From Bordetella holmesii ATCC 51541 (lineage in GTDB: Bacteria; Pseudomonadota; Gammaproteobacteria; Burkholderiales; Burkholderiaceae_B), in the NCBI GenBank assembly GCA_000612485.1, contig CP007494.1, positions 496,001 through 560,000 of the forward strand: 64,000 bases of DNA, read 5' to 3'. Below, piece by piece: positions 18,139-28,217 of the stretch. The position numbers and the translations under genes are program-made. The notes beneath the pieces were generated by a model that worked only from the letters and a program-made list of their open reading frames with translations, was not told the DNA's origin and did not search any database. Position 1 is the first letter of the stretch; each line of letters begins with the position of its first letter.

Positions 18139-19083
18139 ATGCAGCTTATGAAGTGCTGGCTGGCCGCCGCTGCCCTGGCCGCCGCGTCCCTGACGCATGC
18201 CGCCGATCCCGAACGTATCGTGGTGCCTTACGCCGTCGGTGGCATCACGGATCTGTACGGACGAGTACTGGCAGAGAAGCTGCAGGCCGGGCAATCCCAT
18301 CCCATCCTGGTGGACAACCGCCCCGGCGGAGGGGGGGCCATCGGCACCGCCTTCGTAGCGAAAGGCGCAGGCGACGGAAGGATGCTGCTGCTGGGCAGCG
18401 TTGGTACCGCCACCAACCCGGCCATGATCCGAGCGCTGCCCTATGACCCCAACGATCTGGTGCCTGTGGCGCAGGTCGCCATCAGCCCGTTGGTGCTCTA
18501 TGTGCGGGCAAGTTTGCCCAACCAGTTACCCGAACTGATCGATTACGCGCGTCAATCCCCGGGCCGCCTGTCGTTTGCCAACTCCGGAGTGGGCTCCAGC
18601 CCCAACCTGGCCGCGGCACTGTTTGCTCGCGAACTGGGGCTTAAGGTCACCCATGTGAGTTATCGCGGCACCTCGGCAGCCATCAATGACCTGCTCGGCG
18701 GTCAAGTGGATGCCTACTTCGATACCCCACAAGCCATGAACCACGTGGCCAGCGGTCGCATCCGCGCACTTGCCGTGGCCGGCCCGCAGCGGCTGCCACA
18801 AGCCCCTGACGTGCCCACCCTTGACGAGCTTGGCATCCCCAACGTCCATGCGTCGAGCTGGTGGGGCATTTTTGTGTCGGCCAAAACGCCGCCCGCCGAG
18901 GTTCAGGCATTGCAGCAGCGCTTGGCCAAGGTCGTTGCCGACCCGGCGGTTCAACAGCGGGCCAATGAGATGGGCGCCATCGCCGTCTACCGCGACCAGG
19001 CAGCTTTTCAAGCTTTTTTCGATAGCGAAGTCCGGCGTTGGGGCGCCATCATCGCGGCCGAGCACCTCTCGGCGCAACCATGA
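18139..19083 (+). CDS. Bug/TctC-family periplasmic solute receptor
   Basis: Receptor of 314 residues with a signal peptide (residues 1-21, ending THA). The first family motif is shortened to IVVPYAVGGITDLYGR; NRPGGGGAIGTAFVA follows. It is full length and intact. It is the first gene of an operon whose next genes overlap it by 4 bases: LysR regulator, second Bug receptor, CoA transferase, enoyl-CoA hydratase. The cargo is probably a carboxylic acid that is activated to a CoA thioester by the downstream transferase; this is inferred from context. Confidence 0.9.
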   Translation: MQLMKCWLAAAALAAASLTHAADPERIVVPYAVGGITDLYGRVLAEKLQAGQSHPILVDNRPGGGGAIGTAFVAKGAGDGRMLLLGSVGTATNPAMIRALPYDPNDLVPVAQVAISPLVLYVRASLPNQLPELIDYARQSPGRLSFANSGVGSSPNLAAALFARELGLKVTHVSYRGTSAAINDLLGGQVDAYFDTPQAMNHVASGRIRALAVAGPQRLPQAPDVPTLDELGIPNVHASSWWGIFVSAKTPPAEVQALQQRLAKVVADPAVQQRANEMGAIAVYRDQAAFQAFFDSEVRRWGAIIAAEHLSAQP

Positions 19084-20063
19084 GCGCAAGCCAAGACAGC
19101 ACCGGCTGGGACCTGCGCGCGCTGCGTATCTTTTCCTTGGTGGCGCGGCACGGCAGCATCACCAAGGTGGCCATCGACCTGGGGGTTAGCCAGCCGGCAG
19201 TCAGCCGCTACCTGTCCATGCTGGAAAAGCAGTGCGGTGGCTACCTCTTTACCCGCAACGGCCGGGGAGTCAGCATGACCGAGTTGGGCAAGCAAGTCTT
19301 GCCCATGGCCGAGCAGGTTCTGGCCAGTGCCGACGACCTCAACGATGTGGTGGCCGCCGCGCAAGGCCGCGTAAGTGGGCTCGTGCGTATCGGCACCCTG
19401 CCCTCGCTGAGCGAGCAGTTGGTAATTCCGCTCATTCTGCGCGTGCAGCGCGAGCACCCCGGCATCCAGCTGCAGATCGTCGAAAGCGCGGCAGGCCAGA
19501 TCGAAAGTTGGCTGCACCGCCGGGAAATCGACATCGGGCTGCCCTATCGCAGCCACGACGCTCTGGGCAATGACGAGGACGTGTTGCTGCGCCTGCCCTC
19601 CTACCTCATCGGTCCGCCCGGCGACCGCGTCACTGCGACGGCACAGGTGCCTTTCGCACGCCTTCATGGCCTGCCCTTGGTGTTATCGCGCAAGCCATCG
19701 TCGGTGCGCATGATGCTCGATGAAATGGGGCGCCGCCACAACATCGACATCCGAGTGCTGGTGGAGGCCGACTCGGGCTTCATCCAGAAACAGATGACCA
19801 TCAAACGGGCGGGCTACACCGTTCTGCCCTGGCACGTGGTGAGCGCTGAAGTCAGCCGAGGCGAACTGCAAGCCGCCGAGATCGTAGAGCCCTCGGTCCT
19901 GCGCATTGTTTCGCTGATGTTGACCGATCGCCCTACCCAGGCCGTCAAAGTAGTTGCCGCGCTGTTGCGGGACCTCGCGCTCGAAGCCACTCCAAGACTT
20001 GCTGTTCGACCGGGACAACAAAACGCCCTCTCAGCGGGCTGGTACACAAGGAGACACTCATGA
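19080..20063 (+). CDS. LysR-family transcriptional regulator
   Basis: Regulator of 327 residues with an N-terminal winged helix-turn-helix (LRALRIFSLVARHGSITKVA and GVSQPAVSRYLSMLEK) and a C-terminal periplasmic-binding-like effector domain. Its start overlaps the stop of the preceding Bug gene and its stop overlaps the start of the following one (ATGA both times). LysR genes are normally divergent from their targets, so this embedded position is unusual and ties regulator level to operon expression. Confidence 0.93.
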   Translation: MSASQDSTGWDLRALRIFSLVARHGSITKVAIDLGVSQPAVSRYLSMLEKQCGGYLFTRNGRGVSMTELGKQVLPMAEQVLASADDLNDVVAAAQGRVSGLVRIGTLPSLSEQLVIPLILRVQREHPGIQLQIVESAAGQIESWLHRREIDIGLPYRSHDALGNDEDVLLRLPSYLIGPPGDRVTATAQVPFARLHGLPLVLSRKPSSVRMMLDEMGRRHNIDIRVLVEADSGFIQKQMTIKRAGYTVLPWHVVSAEVSRGELQAAEIVEPSVLRIVSLMLTDRPTQAVKVVAALLRDLALEATPRLAVRPGQQNALSAGWYTRRHS

Positions 20064-20884
20064 AACGCATTTTCCCGGCCGCGTTACTGGCCCTGACGGC
20101 GTGGATCACCCCTGTCGAGGCCGCCTACCCTGAAAAGCCCATCAGAATGGTGGTGCCCTTTGCCCCTGGAGGCGGCGCGGACCTGACTGCGCGCGTGGTG
20201 GCCGACAGCTTGAGCAAGCGTCTCGGCCAGCCCGTGATCGTCGAGAACAAGGCCGGTGCCGGTGGCGTCATCGGTGCGGGAGCAGTGGCTCGCTCGGATC
20301 CCGATGGCTATACCCTGCTCTACACGACGCCGGGGCAGCAAATGACATTGCCCTATCTCATGAAGAATATGCCTTACGATCCGGCGGACTTGCGCCCCGT
20401 CTCGCAGGTATCGCTTGCGCCAAGTGTGCTCGTGGTCAACGACAAGCTGGGCGTCAAGACACTGGACGAACTCATCGCCCTGGCAAAGAAACGGCCCGGT
20501 GAGTTGAATTTCGTCTCCGCCGGCATTGGCGCGTCAAGCCATCTCAACGGCGAGCTCCTGCAGATCCTGGCGGGCATCAAGCTGCAACATGTGCCCTACA
20601 AAGGCACGGGCGAGGCAGTCAAGGATCTGGTGGCCGGCAATGGCGATCTGGCCATCGATACGGTAGGTATCTATACCTCCTTCATCAAGGACAAGGGGCT
20701 CATTCCCTTGGGCGTGACCACGACCACCGAGATTCCGCTGCTGCCAGGTGTTCCGCCTATGTCGCGATCACTGCCCGGTTATGACGCCTCTCCGGTCAAT
20801 TACATCTCGGTGCCAAAAGCCACACCTGAGCCCATCGTTCGGAAACTGGCCAGAGCCATCCAAGCCAGCATCGCCGAAAAGTAG
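20060..20884 (+). CDS. Bug/TctC-family receptor, C-terminally short
   Basis: Signal peptide ending PVEA, then VVPFAPGGGADLTARVV and VIVENKAGAGGVIGAG. The protein stops at 274 residues after KLARAIQASIAEK, about 40-50 residues before the usual family end, missing the last helices. Its TAG is followed immediately by the ribosome site of the next gene, so the 3' end may have been lost by deletion. Whether the short form folds is unknown. It is the second receptor in the same operon. Confidence 0.85.
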   Translation: MKRIFPAALLALTAWITPVEAAYPEKPIRMVVPFAPGGGADLTARVVADSLSKRLGQPVIVENKAGAGGVIGAGAVARSDPDGYTLLYTTPGQQMTLPYLMKNMPYDPADLRPVSQVSLAPSVLVVNDKLGVKTLDELIALAKKRPGELNFVSAGIGASSHLNGELLQILAGIKLQHVPYKGTGEAVKDLVAGNGDLAIDTVGIYTSFIKDKGLIPLGVTTTTEIPLLPGVPPMSRSLPGYDASPVNYISVPKATPEPIVRKLARAIQASIAEK

Positions 20885-20897
20885 CCCAGGAGTCTCT

Positions 20898-22118
20898 ATG
20901 CCTCATCCGCTGTCTCACATCCGTGTCCTCGACCTGAGCCGCGTATTGGCCGGCCCTTGGGCGAGCCAGACCCTGGCCGACCTGGGTGCCACCGTCACCA
21001 AAATTGAACAACCCGAGGTGGGCGATGACACCCGCGCCTGGGGACCTCCCTTCCTGAAGCGCGAAGATGGCTCTCGCACCGGCGAATCGGGTTACTACCT
21101 CATTTGCAATCGCGGCAAGCGCTCGGTGACAGTCAATCTCAAGTCGTCGCAGGGCCAGGCGCTCATCCGCCGCATGGCGCGCGATGCCGACGTTGTACTG
21201 GAGAACTTCAAGGTCGGCACCCTGGATCGGCTGGGTCTGGGTTATGAAGACCTCAGGCGAGAAAACCCGCGCCTGATCTACTGCTCGGTAACAGGCTTCG
21301 GACAGACGGGACCGCGCGCGCAACAGCCTGCCTACGATTTCATGATTCAGGCCATGAGCGGCTTGATGAGCATTACCGGCGAGTCGGACGATCGCGCAGG
21401 CGGCGGCCCAATGAAGATAGGCGTGCCCATGGTGGACCTCATCACCGGACTGTACGCGGCCACCGGCATTCTGGCCGCGCTGGCGCGGCGCGACGTCACC
21501 GGCGAAGGCGAGCATGTCGACATGGCCATGCTCGATGTCGGCGTCACGTTGCTGACAAACCAGGCCATGAACTACATGCTCTCGGATCAGGTTCCGCAAC
21601 GGCGCGGCAACCGCCATCCCAATATCCAGCCGCAACGGGTCTACCAATGCCGCGACGGTCGCATCATTCTGGCCATCGGGTCCGACACCCAGTTCGCCAA
21701 ATTGTGTCGGGTGCTTGGGCACCCCGACATGGCTCAGGATGAGCGGTTCCGCAATAACGCCGGCCGCGTTACCCATTTGGCCGAACTCGATCCCTGGCTG
21801 GATGAACAGCTGCTCCAGCACGACAAGGCGCCGCTTCTGGCCGCCCTCGAAGCCGAGGGCCTGCCGTCGGCACCCATCAACACTATCGCGGACGTTTTGC
21901 AGGACCCGCAAGTGCGACACCGCGAAATGCGCTTTGACGTATCTCACCCTGACGGCATGCCCATGCCCCAAGTGCGAAGCCCCATCCGCTTTCGCAATAG
22001 CAGCCTGCGTCTGGATCAAGGCCCACCGACGCTGGGCCAGCACACGGACGAGGTGCTGGCAGAAATGGGCTTATCGAACGCGGAGATCGTGCAGTTACGG
22101 TCCGAAAAAGCCATCTGA
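20898..22118 (+). CDS. Class III CoA transferase (CaiB/BaiF family)
   Basis: Moves CoA from one acyl-CoA to a free carboxylate. In 406 residues the interlocked-dimer family start VLDLSRVLAGPWASQTLADLGA, the CoA-binding stretch NRGKRSVTVNLKS and the DVVLENFKVGTLDRLGLGY motif are present. The catalytic Asp is expected in MVDLITGLY (about residue 180). AGGAG lies eight bases before the ATG. It activates the acid presumed to be imported with the upstream receptors, feeding the enoyl-CoA hydratase that follows. Confidence 0.93.
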   Translation: MPHPLSHIRVLDLSRVLAGPWASQTLADLGATVTKIEQPEVGDDTRAWGPPFLKREDGSRTGESGYYLICNRGKRSVTVNLKSSQGQALIRRMARDADVVLENFKVGTLDRLGLGYEDLRRENPRLIYCSVTGFGQTGPRAQQPAYDFMIQAMSGLMSITGESDDRAGGGPMKIGVPMVDLITGLYAATGILAALARRDVTGEGEHVDMAMLDVGVTLLTNQAMNYMLSDQVPQRRGNRHPNIQPQRVYQCRDGRIILAIGSDTQFAKLCRVLGHPDMAQDERFRNNAGRVTHLAELDPWLDEQLLQHDKAPLLAALEAEGLPSAPINTIADVLQDPQVRHREMRFDVSHPDGMPMPQVRSPIRFRNSSLRLDQGPPTLGQHTDEVLAEMGLSNAEIVQLRSEKAI

Positions 22119-22134
22119 ATCCGGGAAGGACTTC

Positions 22135-22917
22135 ATGCCTGTTTATGAATTTTCCACATTGCGCGTCGAGCAAAAAGGCTCCGTCGCAACCGTCTGGCTG
22201 GCGCACCCGCCCGTCAATGCCGTCAACACCACCCTCATCCAGGAGCTCACGCTGGCGCTGGACATGTTTGGAGAAGATCCCGAGGTGCGCTGTGTCATCC
22301 TGACTGGCGAGGGCAGGATTTTCTGCGCCGGCGCAGATCTGAAAGGCCGCTCGAAAATGCTCGCCGAACCTGGCGGCCTGCCTCAGCATTCACGCCGCAC
22401 ACGTGAGCTTTTTCATGCCATTCGTGAATGTCCCAAGCCGGTGATCGCCGCGCTCAATGGACCGGCGCTGGGAGCTGGGCTGGGTATCGCGGCCAGCTGC
22501 GACATCCTGATCGCCGCCGACACGGCCTGCTTGGCGCTGCCGGAGGTCGACGTCGGCTTGCTGGGCGGCGTCAAGCATGCGCAGCGCCTGTTCGGCCACT
22601 CGCGCCTACGCCGCATGATGCTCACGGGACTGCGCGTATCCGCCCAAGAACTTTACCGGCTGGGTATCGTCGAGGCCTGCGTGCCGGGCGCCGAACTGTT
22701 GGCTGCAGCCGGTGACATGGCGCAGCAGATCGCCAGCAAGAGCCCAACGTCGGTGCAACTGATGATCCAGACCGCCAATGCAATCGAAGACATGAGCCTT
22801 CGGGACGGCTACCGCTACGAGCAGGACATGACAGCCCAGGTCGCCAAAACCGAGGACGCCCAGGAAGCCCGGCGGGCCTTCCTTGAAAAGCGCCCCCCGG
22901 TGTTCACCGACCGCTGA
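22135..22917 (+). CDS. Enoyl-CoA hydratase/isomerase (crotonase) family protein
   Basis: Crotonase-fold enzyme of 260 residues acting on CoA thioesters. The CoA/oxyanion motif is ILTGEGRIFCAGADLK. The second motif, ALNGPALGAGLGIAASCD, has Gly where classical hydratases have the first catalytic Glu, while the second Glu is kept in LPEVDVGLLGG. So hydration by the two-Glu mechanism is uncertain; isomerase, hydrolase or other crotonase chemistry is possible. It is the last gene of the Bug-LysR-Bug-CaiB operon. Confidence 0.9.
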   Translation: MPVYEFSTLRVEQKGSVATVWLAHPPVNAVNTTLIQELTLALDMFGEDPEVRCVILTGEGRIFCAGADLKGRSKMLAEPGGLPQHSRRTRELFHAIRECPKPVIAALNGPALGAGLGIAASCDILIAADTACLALPEVDVGLLGGVKHAQRLFGHSRLRRMMLTGLRVSAQELYRLGIVEACVPGAELLAAAGDMAQQIASKSPTSVQLMIQTANAIEDMSLRDGYRYEQDMTAQVAKTEDAQEARRAFLEKRPPVFTDR

Positions 22918-23105
22918 TAGCCGACCGACAGGAGATGATCTCACTGCAGGCGTGGGCAGATCTTCACCCGCAGATGACCCGCCGTGAGGGAGACAGGCGC
23001 ATCCATTAGCCATGCTTATGATTGCGCCTGTAATCCTAATTTGAATCTGCCGCCCAAGGTCTTTAAGGTGAACGCCTGTTTCCGTTGACTTTGCAGGAGC
23101 GGCTC

Positions 23106-23693
23106 ATGCAGCACCGCCATCCGGCGGCCGAAGAAATCCGCGCCACCATCGCCCAGATAAGGACCGACCTCCAAGCCCAGGGCGAGAACCGCGCCACGCT
23201 GGCGTCCACGCTGGCCAAGCTCATCGATCTGGCCGCGCACAAAACGTGATGGGACGCGGCCCGTTACCCGGCGCCGGAGGAAGGCGAGTTGCAGGCGCGC
23301 TACCTGATCCATGCCGACGACGACCAGAGCTATGCGCTTTATCTGAACGTCATGCGCCCGGGCAAGAAAATCGTGCCCCACAACCACACCACCTGGGCCT
23401 GCATCGCGGCTGTCGATGGCGTCGAGCTCAACTACACCTACGATCGCCTGGACGATGGCAGCCAGCCGGGACGGGCCCGCTTGGCCCGCAGCGGCACCGT
23501 GGTGGTCGGCCCCGGCGGCGGCATCGCACTGATGCCCGACGATATCCATGCCGTCCATATCGAAGGACAGGATGTGATCAGGCATCTGCACATGTATGGC
23601 CGCGCCCTCGAGACGCTGGATCAACGGCTGGCTTTCGATCTGGAAAACGGGACCTGCCAGCAGATGGCCATCGGCGTCAGCACCCGTCGATGA
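23106..23693 (+). pseudogene. Cysteine dioxygenase-family cupin with in-frame TGA
   Basis: Non-haem iron thiol dioxygenase (cysteine or 3-mercaptopropionate dioxygenase type), about 195 residues. After 47 codons from ATG 23106 there is a TGA at 23247-23249; the same frame then continues with WDAARYPAP to the natural stop. The metal-site motif [16 protein letters not shown] and the later [13 protein letters not shown] give the three His ligands. A restart within the gene is unlikely to include the N-terminal helices. The stop overlaps the start of the rhodanese gene, so the two form a sulfur-amino-acid oxidation pair. Confidence 0.85.
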
Positions 23694-25269
23694 TCCCGCC
23701 TCTGAGCGCCTCCTCAACGCCGGCCTCCCCGTTACGTATCCATGCCTGCGCGCTCAAGGCCTGTTTGCACGATGGCGCGGAGATCGCGTTGCTCGATATC
23801 CGCGAGCACGGCCAGTATGGTCAGGCGCATCTGTTCTACGCCGTCAATGCTCCGTACAGCTTGCTGGAGTTCGACGTCCGCAGGCTGGTGCCGCGGCGAT
23901 CCACCCGCCTCGTGCTCTATGACAATGACGACGGGCTGGCCGAACGGGCTGCGGCGGTATTGCAGGCACTGGGCTACCCGCAGGTCGCCATTCTGGATGG
24001 CGGGCTGCCCGCCTGGCAGAGCCAGGGATATGCCGTCTTCGCTGGCGTCAACCTTCCGAGCAAAACATTTGGTGAGCTGGTCGAGCAGACCCTGCACACC
24101 CCGACCATGAGCGCCGACGAACTGCATCGGCGGCAGACTCGGGGCGATAACCTCGTCGTGCTGGATGGCCGGCCTTATGGCGAGTACGGGAAAATGAGCA
24201 TCCCTGGCGCCATCTGCTGTCCCAATGGCGAACTGGCGCTGCGTATCGACGCGCTCGTGCCCGACGCCGATACCACCATCGTGATCAACTGCGCCGGTCG
24301 CACCCGCAGCATCATTGGCGCGCAGACACTCATCAACCTCGGTGTCCGCAACCCTGTCTATGCACTGGAGAACGGCACCCAGGGGTGGTTTCTGCACGAC
24401 TACACACTGGAGCACGGCCAGACACGGCGTCACGGTATGGAGTGTTCTGCTGGACAGCTAGGCCGGGCCCGGCAGCGCGCCGGGCACTGGCCGAGCGCCA
24501 CGGCGTGTCGGTCATTACCCCCGAGGCGTTGGCTGCCCTGCAGGCCGACACGGCGCGCACAACCTATGTTTTCGATATCCGCACGCAGCAGGAGTACGCC
24601 GCGGCGACGCAGCCCGGCGCCGCACACGCGGCAGGCGGACAATTGCTGCAGGCCACCGATCAGTTCGTGGGTACGCGCGGCGCGCGCCTGGTGCTGGTCG
24701 ACGGCGAGGAAATCCGCGCACCGGTCGTGGCCAGCTGGCTAGGCCAGTTAGGCTGGGAAGTCTATGTTCTGCAGGCCGGATCACTTGCCTGGACCCCACA
24801 TCCGCCTACCGAGCCCGACAACGGGCTGCGGCTCATCGATAGCGCTCAGGCCCGCAAGCGGTTCGACCAGGGCCGCTGCTTCGTCGACCTGCGCCCCAGC
24901 ATGGCCTATCGTCAGAGCCATATCGCCACGGCACAGTGGCGAACTCGCAGCCGCGGCGAGGCGTTGCCCGCGGGCGCGGTCATCATCGCCGCCGACGCCC
25001 GCGTGGCCGAGCTGTATGCCCGCGACTACGCCGGCCACGCGGACGCGGAACTGCTCATGGACACGCCTGGTCAATGGGAGGCAGCGGGTCTGCCGCTGGC
25101 GCGCACGCCCGACCTGCCCGCCGACGAAGCCTGCATCGACTTTCTTTTCTTCGTGCATGACCGCCACCAGGGGAACCGCCAGGCCGCCATTCAGTATTTG
25201 CAATGGGAAACAAGCCTGACCGCGCAGATCGACGAGCGCGAGCGCGCTGCGTTCCGGTTCATGACCTGA
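23690..25269 (+). pseudogene. Multidomain rhodanese (sulfurtransferase), frameshifted
   Basis: Protein of about 526 residues with four rhodanese-like domains. Only the second has a catalytic Cys, in INCAGRTRS; the corresponding loops of the others (for example YDNDDG and VDGEEI) lack Cys, as in inactive rhodanese modules. The frame changes around 24471; restoring one G gives a continuous join reading GRARAARRALAERHGV. The C-terminal part ends QIDERERAAFRFMT. It is coupled by ATGA overlap to the cysteine dioxygenase gene and probably handles the sulfite or persulfide it generates. Confidence 0.85.
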
Positions 25270-25352
25270 CACGCGCAGGGCCTGGTATGCGGCGCAAACG
25301 GCGAAATTACGCTACTGTCGACGCAGCTAGTCATCCACACCGAGAACCCGCC

Positions 25353-26225
25353 ATGCGCACCCTGGACCTCGACCTGCTGCGCACGCTGGTCGCCATCGTT
25401 GAACACGACTCGTTTTCTGCGGCCGCCGACAACCTGCACAAGACGCAATCGGCCATCACGCAGCAGATGCAACGGCTGGAACAGCTTATCGAACTGCCCT
25501 TGTTCGAAAAACGCGGCCGCCACAAACGGCTCTCGGCCCACGGCGAGAAACTCGTCATCTATGCCAGGCATATGCTGGCCCTCAATGATGAAGCCCTACG
25601 CGCCTTGCAGGACAGCCTGCTGGAAGGTGCATTGCGGCTGGGCTCGCCGCACGATGTGGCCGACAGCATTCTGCCCAGCCTGCTGACCCATGTGGCGCGA
25701 ACCTTCCCGCGCGTCAAACTCGAAATCCGCGTCGATCGCAGCCCGAACCTGATGACGGCACTGCGCCACGGCGAACTGGACCTGACGGTCTCGACCCGCT
25801 TCGACCCTGCGCTCGAAGGCGTCGTGTTGCGTACGTCGCCGACCGTGTGGTTGTGCTCGGCCGACTACGTCCACGACCACCACGCCCCCGTTCCCCTCGT
25901 GTTGGCCGACGAACCCAGCATTTTCCGCCGCCTCGCGCTCAATGCGCTGGAGCAATCCCAAGTGCGATGGCAGACCAACTATGTCGCCCCCAATCTGGTA
26001 GGGATAAAGGCCGCACTGCGCGCAGGCCTGGGCGTGACGGCACGCAGCGTTGAACTGCTGGGCCCGGACATGCGCGTGCTGGGCGAGAAAGAAGGCCTGC
26101 CGCCGCTTCCCGACGTGAACTATTTTCTTTGGATACGCCGGGACCTCATCAACCCGCTTACCCGTCATGTCTACGACATGCTCAAAACTCAGCTGCGCCT
26201 GTCGGCCGAGGAGACAACGGATTAA
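25353..26225 (+). CDS. LysR-family transcriptional regulator
   Basis: Regulator of 290 residues. The DNA-binding motif reads LVAIVEHDSFSAAADNLHKT then SAITQQMQRLEQLI, close to the ArgP/IciA-like start of many LysR proteins; the effector domain follows. It lies 84 bases after the rhodanese gene on the same strand and may regulate the sulfur pair. Its stop TAA shares bases with the convergent metallophosphoesterase stop (TTAA). Confidence 0.92.
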   Translation: MRTLDLDLLRTLVAIVEHDSFSAAADNLHKTQSAITQQMQRLEQLIELPLFEKRGRHKRLSAHGEKLVIYARHMLALNDEALRALQDSLLEGALRLGSPHDVADSILPSLLTHVARTFPRVKLEIRVDRSPNLMTALRHGELDLTVSTRFDPALEGVVLRTSPTVWLCSADYVHDHHAPVPLVLADEPSIFRRLALNALEQSQVRWQTNYVAPNLVGIKAALRAGLGVTARSVELLGPDMRVLGEKEGLPPLPDVNYFLWIRRDLINPLTRHVYDMLKTQLRLSAEETTD

Positions 26226-27366
26226 GGCGCAGCCCGCAACGTCATGACGGTGATCTCGGAGGGCCGCCCCAGACGCAACGGAAAGCCCGGCCACAGGCCG
26301 GCGCCGTTGCTCACATAGAGCTGACCGCCGTCCACGTCATAGCGTCCCGAAACAAAACCGCCATTGAATCGCGCCACGATCCTATCCATGCCGAGGATAT
26401 GGCCACCATGAGTATGGCCGGAGAGCTGCAGGTCCGCTCCCGCAGCACGATTGGCCCGGGCGGCACCCGGTCTGTGGTCGAGCAGCACCACGGCAGCGCC
26501 CCGAGGCCGTCCGGCCAGCGCCTGAGCAACGTCCGGCCCTGCGGCGTCGCGCGTGGGTGCGATCTGATCAGTCACCCCAGCGAGCACCAGTTCGCCCTGC
26601 CCGCGCCGCAGAACGACGTGGGTATTCATCAGCATGTGGATACCCTGCTGGCCAAAGACGTCCAGCCATTGCGGATAGCCCTGGTAGTAGTCGTGGTTAC
26701 CCGTCACCCCAAATACGCCGTCAGCCGCGCGCAAGTGCCCAAAAGCCGGGTAATCCTGCGCTCGCGCCTGGGGCGTGCCATCGACCAGATCGCCCGAAAT
26801 GACGATGAGATCCGGCTGCGCCGCATTGGTACGCGCGACCACTTCCGCCAACCACGGGCCTCGCAGCAGACTGCTGGTGTGCAGATCCGTCAGGTGGGCG
26901 ATACGATAGCCCTCAAACTCCGGAGCCAGTCCCGCAATGGCGACGTCCATCTGTCGTAACGCTGGCTGCCGCGTTCCCTGCCAGACACCTATGCCGGCGA
27001 GCACCAGGCAAACCAGTGCCAGGGCGTGGGTCCATGCCCGGGAGGGCGGCGCCATATGCCCGCCTGACGGGTCAACAGCCACTGCCCCAGGCCGATGACA
27101 TCCTTGATGAGCAGCGCGGCGGCCAACAGCATCAGCGCGCCGAACACCGTGCCCAGGCCCATGATGGCCAGGCGGGGAATCTCCGGCGATGCAATCGTGC
27201 CGAAGAATCGGCTCACCAACCAATGGTGCTCGATCAGACCCATGAGCAACAAGGACAACAGGCAGCGGATAGGCAGACCCAAGGGAAGTCGGCTGACATA
27301 GCGCCAGACGAGATAAAGGCCAACCAGGCCTGGGACGAGCGGAAACACCTTCGACTTCTCCAGCAA
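26222..27366 (-). pseudogene. Membrane-anchored metallophosphoesterase (YkuE/YaeI type), frameshifted
   Basis: Calcineurin-like phosphoesterase with an N-terminal membrane region of about four helices (27366-27045) and a catalytic domain. Metal ligands are visible in AHLTDLHT, SGDLVDG, TGNHDYY and SGHTHGGH. The frame breaks at a G3 run near 27040-27042; one more base rejoins ...RRPPRAWTHAL. No ATG is found at the N-terminus; the best start in frame is TTG at 27366, shortly after the GST stop, so the true start is uncertain. Family members act on UDP-sugar or phospholipid-linked substrates. Confidence 0.8.
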
Positions 27367-27450
27367 ATTCGGCCCACGCCAGCCAGAACCACGGGTGCGT
27401 GTTTGCCGACCACTCTTGCGACGCTGCCGCCAGAGTGGCCGCTTGGTGGG

Positions 27451-28152
27451 TTACGCCGCCGGGATGAGCAAGCCGCGCTGGACGGCCGCACGATCGACAA
27501 AGGCCTCCAGCACGCGTTTGACGTTGGCGAAACGCTCGAACTGCACCAACTCGCCAGCGCCATAAAAGCCGACCAGATTGCGCACCCACGGGAAAATGGC
27601 AATATCGGCGATGGTGTACTGCTCACCCATGACCCATTGACGGTCCTGCAGCCGCCCGTCCAACACGCTCAGCAGGCGGCTGGATTCGGCGACATAACGG
27701 TCGAGCGGTCGTTTGTCTTCGTACGCTTTGCCGGCAAACTTATGGAAAAAGCCCAACTGGCCGAACATCGGCCCGATGCCCCCCATCTGAAACATCAGCC
27801 ACTGCAAGGTCTCGAAGCGGCCTACCGCCTCGGCAGGCAAGAAGCGGCCGGTCTTGCTGGCCAGATACACCAGGATCGCGCCGAACTCGAACAAGGCCAG
27901 CGGCTTGCCGTCCGGGCCGTGCGGATCCAGAATGGCCGGGATCTTGTTATTAGGGCTCAGCGACAAGAACTCTGGCGAGAACTGATCCTGCGCATAAAAG
28001 CTCACCCGGTGCGCCTCATAAGGCAAGCCGGTTTCCTCGAGCATGATGGAGACCTTCACGCCGTTGGGCGTCGGCAGCGAATAGAGCTGAATACGGTCCG
28101 GGTGCAGGGCCGGCCATTTGCGGGTAACGGGAAAAACGTCCAAGGCGCTCAT
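27451..28152 (-). CDS. Glutathione S-transferase family (YfcG/YghU-like)
   Basis: Soluble 233-residue GST with a thioredoxin-like N-terminal domain (IQLYSLPTPNGVKVSIMLEE) and helical C-terminal domain. The TPNGVKVS motif and NKIPAILDP cis-Pro loop are typical of the Nu-class disulfide-bond reductases YfcG and YghU, which use a bound pair of glutathiones or GSSG. It stands alone upstream of the metallophosphoesterase gene. Confidence 0.92.
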   Translation of the reverse strand: MSALDVFPVTRKWPALHPDRIQLYSLPTPNGVKVSIMLEETGLPYEAHRVSFYAQDQFSPEFLSLSPNNKIPAILDPHGPDGKPLALFEFGAILVYLASKTGRFLPAEAVGRFETLQWLMFQMGGIGPMFGQLGFFHKFAGKAYEDKRPLDRYVAESSRLLSVLDGRLQDRQWVMGEQYTIADIAIFPWVRNLVGFYGAGELVQFERFANVKRVLEAFVDRAAVQRGLLIPAA

Positions 28153-28217
28153 GCGTCATCTCCAGACAAGGAATGGTCGACATGCTAGCGCATGCGACCC
28201 GCGCGGCCGACACGGCC

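Noticed and set aside
20796..22043. A 415-codon minus-strand ORF opposite the CoA transferase
   Set aside because: Antisense shadow of a clearly conserved CaiB-family gene.
23247..23249. Selenocysteine codon for the in-frame TGA of the dioxygenase
   Set aside because: The family has no Cys or Sec at this position, no SECIS-like hairpin is visible just downstream, and a nonsense change is simpler.
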